23,684 nucleotides of DNA, from assembly GCA_947599995.1 (NCBI GenBank), contig CANQFW010000014.1, positions 1-23,684 of the forward strand, given 5' to 3'. The notes beneath the pieces were generated by a model. The model had not been told where the DNA came from. It worked only from the letters and a program-made list of their open reading frames with translations, and ran no database searches. The translations under genes were made by a program, and so were the position numbers. This document shows, one piece after another, positions 16,450 to 23,684 of this stretch. Numbering within the stretch: position 1 is the first letter of the stretch; every line of letters starts with the position of its first letter. This DNA comes from an uncultured Clostridia bacterium. GTDB lineage: Bacteria > Bacillota > Clostridia > TANB77 > CAG-508.

Positions 16450-19400
16450 ATGGAAGAAATGGAAACATTTAATAAGCTAAAAATAGGTATTGCATCAGAT
16501 GAGAAGATAAGAGAATGGTCAAAAGGGGAAGTAAAAAAACCAGAGACTATAAATTATAGAACATTAAAACCAGAACGAGATGGTCTATTCTGTGAAAGGA
16601 TTTTTGGACCAACTAAAGACTGGGAATGCCATTGTGGTAAATATAAAAGAGTTAGATATAAAGGTGTAGTATGTGATAGATGTGGTGTTGAAGTCACAAA
16701 GTCAAAAGTAAGACGTGAAAGAATGGGACACATCGAGCTTGCTGCTCCAGTTGCTCACATCTGGTATTTTAAAGGAATTCCAAGCAGAATTGCATTAATA
16801 CTTGACATTTCACCAAGAAACTTGGAGAAGGTAGTATATTTTGCAGCATACATAGTTACAGACAAAGGAACATCTGGGCTAGAAAAATGTCAAATATTAA
16901 ATGAGAAAGAATACCATGAAGCTATTGAAAAATATGGCAGAGGCTCATTCAAAGCAGGAATGGGAGCGGAAGCACTTCGCTCATTACTTGAAGAAGTTGA
17001 TCTTGAAAAACTTTCTAGTATGTTGAAGAAAGAATTAGAAAACGCAAGTGAGCAAAAGAAAGCTAAAATAGTAAAAAGATTAGATACTATAGAGGCATTT
17101 AGAATTTCAGGAAATAAACCTGAATGGATGATAATGAATGTGGTTCCTGTTATTCCACCAGATTTAAGGCCTATGGTTCAATTAGATGGTGGAAGATTTG
17201 CAACATCAGACTTAAACGATTTGTATAGACGTGTTATAAACAGAAATAACAGATTGAAAAGACTTCTAGAATTGGAAGCACCAGAAATAATAGTAAGAAA
17301 TGAAAAAAGAATGCTTCAAGAATCTGTAGATGCATTAATAGATAATTCAAGACGTGGAAAACCAGTTACAGGAGCTGGAGGAAGAGCATTAAAGTCGCTA
17401 TCAGATATGCTTAAGGGAAAACAAGGACGTTTCCGTCAAAACTTACTTGGAAAACGTGTTGACTATTCTGGACGTTCAGTTATTGTTGTAGGACCTGAGC
17501 TTAAAATTTATCAATGCGGTGTACCAAAAGAAATGGCAATTGAGCTATTTAAACCTTTTGTAATGAAAGAATTAGTTGGACGAGGAATTGCTCATAACAT
17601 TAAAAATGCAAAACGTATGGTAGAAAGATTACAACCAGAAGTATGGGGAATATTAGAAGAAGTTATAAAAGACCACCCAGTAATGCTTAATCGTGCTCCA
17701 ACGTTACACAGGCTTGGTATTCAAGCATTTGAACCTGTTTTAGTTGAAGGTAGAGCTATAAAGCTACATCCGCTTGTATGTACAGCATTCAACGCTGACT
17801 TTGATGGTGACCAAATGGCAATTCATTTACCATTATCACCAGAAGCACAATCAGAAGCAAGATTTTTAATGCTATCTACAAATAACTTATTAAAACCACA
17901 AGATGGTAAAACAGTTACAGTTCCAACAATCGACATGGTTTTCGGTGGATTCTATTTAACAATGGAAGTGGCAGGAGAACTAGGAGAAGGTAAATATTTT
18001 AAGGATCCTGAAGAAGCCATCATGGCTTATCAAAACGGTGCAGTTGGAATGCATGCAAAAATATTTGTTAGAAGAACATTAAAAATAAATGGAGAAATGA
18101 AATCTAAAAAGATTGAGACGACAGTAGGTAGAATCATTTATAATGAGGGATTACCACAGGACTTAGGATATGTTGATCGTTCTACAGAAGATGGAATGTT
18201 CGAATATGAAATTAATTTTCCGGTTAACAAGAAAAAATTAGGAGATTTAATTAATAGATGTATAAAAATACATGGACTTTCTGATTCAGCAGCAGTTTTA
18301 GATAATGTAAAAGCAAAGGGATTCCATTACTCAACTACATCAGGTCTTACATACTCTATGGGAGATGTTAAAGTGCCTAAAGAGAAAAAAGATATTTTAG
18401 CTAAGGCAGGAGAACAAGTAGAAACTGTTAGAAAGCAATATAGAAGAGGTTTAATTACTGAGGATGAAAGATTCAAAGCGGTGGTTAATATTTGGAACAA
18501 CGCGACTCTTGAAGTTGGTGAAGCACTTGAGAAAAATCTTGAACCACTAAACCCTATTAACTTAATGGTTGAATCTGGAGCAAGAGGTAACATTAACCAA
18601 TTAAGACAATCAGCAGGTATGAGAGGTCTTATGGCAGGAACAACAGGTAAAGTTATTGAAATACCAATAAAATCTTGCTTCGCTGAGGGGCTAGATGCAC
18701 TAGAATACTTTATATCTTCTCACCAAGCTAGAAAGGGATTAGCTGATACAGCTTTAAGAACGGCTGATTCAGGTTATTTAACAAGAAGATTGGTCGATGT
18801 TGCTCAAGAGATAATAGTAAGAGAATCAGATTGCGGATCAGATGAAGGATTAATAGTTTATGATATAAAAGATGGAAATCAATTAATAGAACCAATTCAA
18901 GAAAGACTAATGGGAAGATTCCCTGTAAGAGACATTATCCATCCTCAAACAGGTGAAGTTCTTGTAGATACAAACACAATGATAACAGAAGAACTTGCAG
19001 AAGATATTGCAAAGGCAGGAATTGAGCAGGTAGAGGTTAGATCAGTTTTAGGATGTCATTCAAAACATGGTGTATGCCAAAAATGTTATGGTATGAGTTT
19101 AGCAAGGCATCAGAAAGTTGAAATAGGTGAATCTGTAGGAATTGTTGCAGCTCAATCAATTGGTGAACCTGGTACACAGCTTACAATGAATACAAAACAC
19201 GCTGGTGGTGCCATAGGTACAGATATAACTCAAGGTCTTCCAAGAGTTGAGGAACTATTTGAAGCTCGTAAGCCAAAGGGATTGGCGGTTATGACAGAAA
19301 TCGATGGAATTGTTAAGATTAAAGAATCAAAGAAAAAGAAAGAAGTTGTGGTAACATCAGATTCAGACTCTAGGACATACACAATACCATTTGGACCAAA

Positions 19401-19971
19401 AATGAAAGTTAGGGATGGTGAAGAGGTAAAAGCCGGAGATGCATTAATTGAAGGATCATTAAACCCATCAGAAATTCTAGCTATAAAAGGAGCAGAAGGG
19501 GTATTTGAATATTTAACAACTGAAGTTCAAAAAGTATATAGAAATCAGGGTGTTGATATCAATGACAAGCATATTGAAGTAATTGCAAGACAAATGCTTA
19601 AAAAAGTTAGAATTGAAGATAATGCAGATACAGACATGTATCCTGGAACACTTGTAGATATGTATGAATTTTCTACTAAGAATCAAGAAGCAATTGATAA
19701 AGGTCTTCGCCCTGCTAAAGGAAAGAGAGTTTTACTTGGAATAACAAAAGCTTCTCTTGCAACAGATAGTTTCTTATCAGCAGCTTCATTCCAAGAGACA
19801 ACAAGAGTTTTAACTGAAGCAGCTATTAAAGGTAAAGAAGATAATCTTGTTGGACTTAAAGAAAATGTTATAATTGGTAAGTTGATTCCAGCTGGAACTG
19901 GTATGAAAAAGTATCAGGATATACATATTAATACTGAAAATCGAGAAACAAATAAAGCAGTTGCTCAGTAA
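16450..19971 (+). CDS. rpoC: DNA-directed RNA polymerase subunit beta'
   Basis: This catalytic core subunit of RNA polymerase has 1173 aa. It shows the N-terminal zinc site (CHCGKYKRV, VVCDRCGVEV), the Mg-binding active site NADFDGDQMAIH (Asp450, Asp452, Asp454), the second zinc site with CHSKHGVCQKC, and the trigger-loop region beginning EPGTQLT. The trigger helix reads TMNTKHAGG instead of the usual TMRTFH(T/I)GG: the Arg equivalent to E. coli R933 is Asn914 and the Phe is Lys916, while the catalytic-region His917 is kept. It starts 20 nt after rpoB, with AGAAAGGGG 12 nt upstream, and is clearly co-transcribed. A strong terminator follows at 20035. Confidence 0.98.
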   Translation: MEEMETFNKLKIGIASDEKIREWSKGEVKKPETINYRTLKPERDGLFCERIFGPTKDWECHCGKYKRVRYKGVVCDRCGVEVTKSKVRRERMGHIELAAPVAHIWYFKGIPSRIALILDISPRNLEKVVYFAAYIVTDKGTSGLEKCQILNEKEYHEAIEKYGRGSFKAGMGAEALRSLLEEVDLEKLSSMLKKELENASEQKKAKIVKRLDTIEAFRISGNKPEWMIMNVVPVIPPDLRPMVQLDGGRFATSDLNDLYRRVINRNNRLKRLLELEAPEIIVRNEKRMLQESVDALIDNSRRGKPVTGAGGRALKSLSDMLKGKQGRFRQNLLGKRVDYSGRSVIVVGPELKIYQCGVPKEMAIELFKPFVMKELVGRGIAHNIKNAKRMVERLQPEVWGILEEVIKDHPVMLNRAPTLHRLGIQAFEPVLVEGRAIKLHPLVCTAFNADFDGDQMAIHLPLSPEAQSEARFLMLSTNNLLKPQDGKTVTVPTIDMVFGGFYLTMEVAGELGEGKYFKDPEEAIMAYQNGAVGMHAKIFVRRTLKINGEMKSKKIETTVGRIIYNEGLPQDLGYVDRSTEDGMFEYEINFPVNKKKLGDLINRCIKIHGLSDSAAVLDNVKAKGFHYSTTSGLTYSMGDVKVPKEKKDILAKAGEQVETVRKQYRRGLITEDERFKAVVNIWNNATLEVGEALEKNLEPLNPINLMVESGARGNINQLRQSAGMRGLMAGTTGKVIEIPIKSCFAEGLDALEYFISSHQARKGLADTALRTADSGYLTRRLVDVAQEIIVRESDCGSDEGLIVYDIKDGNQLIEPIQERLMGRFPVRDIIHPQTGEVLVDTNTMITEELAEDIAKAGIEQVEVRSVLGCHSKHGVCQKCYGMSLARHQKVEIGESVGIVAAQSIGEPGTQLTMNTKHAGGAIGTDITQGLPRVEELFEARKPKGLAVMTEIDGIVKIKESKKKKEVVVTSDSDSRTYTIPFGPKMKVRDGEEVKAGDALIEGSLNPSEILAIKGAEGVFEYLTTEVQKVYRNQGVDINDKHIEVIARQMLKKVRIEDNADTDMYPGTLVDMYEFSTKNQEAIDKGLRPAKGKRVLLGITKASLATDSFLSAASFQETTRVLTEAAIKGKEDNLVGLKENVIIGKLIPAGTGMKKYQDIHINTENRETNKAVAQ

Positions 19972-20003
19972 ATTAAATTGAATTAATAAAAGTTTTAATT
20001 TTC

Positions 20004-20017
20004 GGAGGAATATGTAA
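20004..20017 (+). other. Ribosome site followed by a start-stop pair
   Basis: GGAGG (20004-20008) is followed by ATG TAA (20012-20017). It may be the ribosome site left from a gene that used to follow rpoC, or a non-functional match. No downstream reading frame continues from it. Confidence 0.35.
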
Positions 20018-20034
20018 AGAACTAAATAATTAAT

Positions 20035-20070
20035 AAAAAGGTATCAATATAAAATTTTGATACCTTTTTA
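20035..20070 (+). terminator. Rho-independent terminator after rpoC
   Basis: A perfect 13-bp stem AAAAAGGTATCAA/TTGATACCTTTTT (20035-20047/20057-20069) ends in a T run. The A/T symmetry also lets it act on the minus strand. Confidence 0.9.
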
Positions 20071-20190
20071 TAATGAAAAATTTAAACTCTATTTTATTTT
20101 ATATTGAAATAGAAGGTAATTTATGATAATATACAATATAGCAAAAAAATAGGAAAAAGGCTCGGCCATATTCCAGAAAGGAGTCCAAAA

Positions 20191-23100
20191 ATGGGGAAAT
20201 TTGTGCATCTTCATGTACACAGTGAATACAGTCTACTAGACGGAGCAAATAGAATAAAGGACTTACCAAAAAGAGCAAAAGAACTAGGAATGGATGCAAT
20301 AGCAATTACAGATCATGGAGTAATGTATGGGGTAATAGATTTTTACAAAGAATGCAAAAAGCAGGGAGTAAAGCCCATAATAGGATGTGAAGTATATATT
20401 GCACCAAGAGGAAGACTTAATAAAGAGCCGGGAATAGATAATAAAAATAATCATTTAATTTTACTTGCAAAAAATATGCAAGGCTATAAAAATTTGAGTA
20501 AACTTGTATCACTTGGATTTATAGATGGATACTACTATAAACCAAGGATTGATAGAGAGATATTGGAAAAATATCATGAAGGTCTAATTTGTTTAAGTGC
20601 ATGTTTAGCTGGTGCGGTTAATCAATCCTTATTAAATGGTGATGAAAAAAAAGCAGAAGAAATTGCACTTTGGCATAAGAGGGTTTTTGGAGATGATTAC
20701 TATATAGAAATTCAAAATAACGGAATACCTGAGCAAGTGCTAGCAAATCAAAAATTAGTAAAGCTTGCGAGAAAACTAAATTTACCCCTTGTTGCAACAA
20801 ATGATGCACATTATTTAAAAAAAGAAGATGCATATAATCATGAAATATTATTGTGTATTCAAACGGGAAAACGTATGAGCGATGAGGACAGAATGAAATT
20901 TGAAACAGATGAGCTATATGTAAAATCGCCTGAAGAGATGATAGATTATTTTAAGGCCTTCCCAGACGCGATAGAAAATACGGTTAAAATTGCAGAAAAA
21001 TGTAATCTGGATTTTGAATTTGGACATACAATTTTACCAAATTATGATGTACCAAAGGAATTTAAAACTCACTATGATTTCTTAAAAAAGCTATGTGATG
21101 AAGGATTAAAAAAGCGTTATGGAGAAAATATTCCCGAAGAATACAAAAAAAGAGCAGAATATGAGCTAGGCATAATTAACAAAATGGGATATGTTGATTA
21201 TTACCTAATTGTGTGGGATTATATCCATTATGCTAAGACCCATGACATACCGGTTGGACCCGGACGTGGTTCAGGTGCCGGTTCGATTTTAGCTTATGCT
21301 ATTGAAATTACAGATATAGATCCTATGAAATATAATTTACTTTTCGAAAGATTTTTAAATCCTGAAAGAGTAAGTATGCCAGATTTTGATGTTGATTTTA
21401 GTGATGAGCAAAGACAAGAGATAATTGATTATGTGTGCAATAAATATGGACATGATAGAGTATCTCAAATAATAACATTTGGAACATTAGCTGCAAAAAA
21501 TGCTATAAGAAATGTAGCAAGAGTATTAGACATACCTCTTCCGGAGACAGATAAAATAGCAAAAATGATTCCAAATGCCGTTCATATGACAATAAAACAA
21601 GCAATGGAACAAAATGTAGAACTTAGAAATTTATACGAAAATGACAAAAAAATAAAAAATTTATTAGATATATCAATGTGGCTAGAAGGAATGCCAAAAA
21701 ATACATCTACACATGCTTGCCGGAGTAGTAATTACAAAAGACCCGGTAGATTCTTATGTTCCATTATATGTAAGAGATGGTCAGAATGCAACACAATATA
21801 TAATGACAACATTAGAAGAACTAGGACTTCTAAAAATGGATTTCCTAGGGTTAAGAACCTTAACAGTAATAAAAGACACTAAAAAGATGGTAAAAGATTC
21901 GAAAAATATAGATATACAATTTGACACTGAAATGAATGATCCTAATGTTTATAAACTATGGCACGAAGGAAAATCGTGTGGAATATTTCAGTTTGAATCT
22001 CAGGGGATGACAAATTTTATGCAAGAGCTAAAACCTGATAGTCTAGAAGACTTAATAGCTGGAGTTTCACTATACAGACCTGGCCCAATGGATCAAATTC
22101 CAAGATATGTAAAAGGAAAACTTACCGGGAAATATGAATATACACATCCGAGCCTAGAACCAATATTAAAAGTAACTTATGGGTGCATGGTATACCAAGA
22201 GCAGGTTATGCAAATAGTAAGAGATTTAGCGGGATATTCTCTTGGAAGAGCTGACTTAGTACGTCGTGCAATGGGAAAGAAAAAACTTGATGTAATGGCA
22301 AAAGAAAGAGAAATATTTATACATGGTCAGGTAGATGAAAATGGAAATGTTTTAGTTCCTGGATGTGTAAGAAACGGAATAGATGAAATATCTGCAAATA
22401 AAATATTTGATGAAATGGCAGAATTTGCAAAATATGCCTTCAATAAGTCACATGCTGCTTGTTACGCTGTTGTATCTTATCAAACAGCTTATTTAAAATG
22501 TTATTATCCATCAGAATTTATGGCTGCAATGCTAAATAGTTATTTAGGGAACTTAGACAGAGTGCCTATTTATATAGAAGAATGTAAGGCACTTAATATT
22601 AAAATTTTAAAGCCAGATATAAATTTTAGCCAACTTAAATTTTCAGTAGAAGGATCAGACATTAGATTTGGTCTTGGGAGCATAAAAAATGTGGGTGTAG
22701 CTCCTGTAGAGGCTATTATAAATGAAAGACAAAAAAATGGAAGATATGAGAGTTTTACCTCTTTTTGCGAAAGAATATCAGGAGAAGCTGTTAATAAAAA
22801 ATGCATAGAAAGCTTAATAAAAGCAGGAGTATTTGATGAATTTAATCAAACAAGAGCAACACTTTTAGCCTCTTTTGAAGCAATAATAGACACCATACAG
22901 GCAAGCAAGAAAAAGGCATTAGAAGGACAGGTCTCTATGTTTGACTTTGGAAGTAACCATCAAGATGAAGCAAAAAATAGTATGGAGGATATAAAATATA
23001 ACTTTAATGAACAAGAAGAATTTTCTGAAAAAGAAATTTTGTCTATGGAAAAAGAAATGCTTGGAATATATTTATCTGGACATCCATTAGAAAAATTAAA

Positions 23101-23684
23101 AGATCAAATAATCCGCCAAACTACCATCAATAGCTCGGATTTAAAAGAACTTGGTAAACAGACAAATGAGCAAGAAGAACTAGAAATAGAAAATCAGATA
23201 GAACTAAATACAAAAAAAGATACAAAATTTAAGGATGGACAAGATGTTATATATGCAGGAATAATAAGCAGTATAAAGAAGAAATTTACAAAAAATAACA
23301 AAATAATGGCTTTTGTAACAGTGGAAGATTTGTATGGTACAGCTGAGTTTATATTTTTTGAAAATGTATATTTATCAGCTGGTAATATCTTAACAGAAGA
23401 GAATATTGTTTTAATTAAAGGAAAACTGAGTATAAGAGATGAAGAAAGTGCTACTATTATTGCAAAAGAGATAACAAATTTTGGAGAGAAAAAAAGAAAA
23501 GTTTTAAATCTAGATATTACTGGAATTGATGAAGAGACAAAAGTTAAACTAAGAGGAGCAATTAAGTATTTTAGTGGTGATATGAATAATATAGAAGTAC
23601 AAATTAAAGAAGGAAAATTGTATAAACCATGTGGCTCTATATATTTTTCAGATGAAATTTTAAAAATATTTGATGAAATATTAG
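20191..23684 (+). CDS. dnaE: DNA polymerase III alpha subunit (DnaE), one +1 frameshift, 3' end cut
   Basis: This is the replicative polymerase subunit. Frame 0 runs from 20191 to 21720 (510 codons); skipping C 21721 and continuing from 21722 gives 654 more codons to the window edge, about 1164 aa so far. The PHP domain (FVHLHVHSEYSLLDGA, AITDHGVMYG), the polymerase palm with GPGRGSGAGS and MPDFDVDFSDE (Asp398/400/402) come before the break. After it come GVVITKDPVDSYVPL, the third catalytic Asp in KMDFLGLRTLTVIK, FQFESQGM, YRPGPMDQIP, YQEQVMQI, AFNKSHAACYAVVSYQTAYLK, a helix-hairpin-helix region and an OB-fold segment. Without the shift translation ends at 21882 as a 563-residue product with a 53-residue unrelated tail and no third catalytic Asp. 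GAAAGGAG precedes the start. Confidence 0.93.
21718..21724 (+). other. +1 frameshift site 3 (TGC-C-GGA) in dnaE
   Basis: Frame 0 reads CAT GCT TGC CGG AGT AGT, giving HACRSSNYKRPG. Skipping one C gives CAT GCT TGC GGA GTA GTA ATT, that is HACGVVI, the conserved DnaE segment. The CGG is in frame 0 and is followed by A, as at the two PBP sites. No stop codon is adjacent: frame 0 stays open for 53 codons after it. Confidence 0.9.

Noticed and set aside
5983..21724. The three frame breaks as sequencing errors or pseudogenes
   Set aside because: Not excluded without reads, but unlikely. All three are the same event (extra C before GGA), none is in a long homopolymer, they hit the only in-frame CGG codons in the recognised genes, and one gene is essential.
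21725..21882. Frame-0 tail of dnaE as a real domain
   Set aside because: The 53 residues have no recognisable homology, while the +1 frame matches DnaE continuously.
1..23684. tRNA genes, rRNA, CRISPR arrays or complete insertion sequences
   Set aside because: I saw no tRNA T-arm in the spacers, no regular direct-repeat array and no transposase. In particular no candidate frameshifting tRNA is in this window.

Overview
The window is a compact, AT-rich stretch of a Firmicutes chromosome, most likely from an anaerobic, uncultured Clostridia-type bacterium. The evidence is strong AGGAGG-type ribosome binding sites, AGA/GGA/ATA-dominated codon use, a class III (anaerobic) ribonucleotide reductase, Firmicutes-type RpoB/RpoC and DnaE1, and a class A penicillin-binding protein, so the cell makes peptidoglycan. 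No tRNA, rRNA, CRISPR array or complete insertion sequence was seen.

Layout. 1-5160: lower glycolysis cluster gap-pgk-tpiA-gpmI on the + strand, each gene with its own ribosome site and structured spacers. 5300-5878: an orphan YezG/DUF600-type immunity protein. 5899-8090 (-): a class A PBP that is only readable as one protein after two +1 frameshifts. 8120-8226: a dispersed repeat copy. 8370-8999 (-): a Crp/Fnr-family regulator, divergent from nrdD (9121-11247) and sharing a 16-bp palindrome with it. 11347-11826: an unrecognised two-TM membrane protein with atypical codon use. 11879-12131: a highly structured element ending in the second repeat copy. 12235-12652: promoter and long leader. 12653-19971: rpoB-rpoC. 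20191-end: dnaE, readable only after one +1 frameshift and cut by the window edge.

The most important observation is in the reading frames. I searched all recognised genes (about 6,900 codons) for in-frame CGG. It occurs exactly three times, and those three are precisely the places where the conserved proteins break: two in the PBP gene and one in dnaE. At each, the sequence is CGGA. Skipping the C (or reading CGGA as a four-base Gly codon) restores the frame and places Gly at a position where the family has Gly. CGG is otherwise unused, while CGT, CGA, CGC, AGA and AGG are all used. This suggests that CGG is not a normal Arg codon here and that the ribosome makes a systematic +1 shift at CGG(A). 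The only other in-frame CGG is in the unrecognised small membrane gene, which looks foreign. The window has no tRNA gene, so the decoding agent must be sought elsewhere in the genome.

Functionally the genes cover energy metabolism, anaerobic dNTP supply under a likely Fnr-type switch, cell-wall synthesis, transcription and replication. If the frameshift is real, full-length DnaE and the PBP both depend on it.
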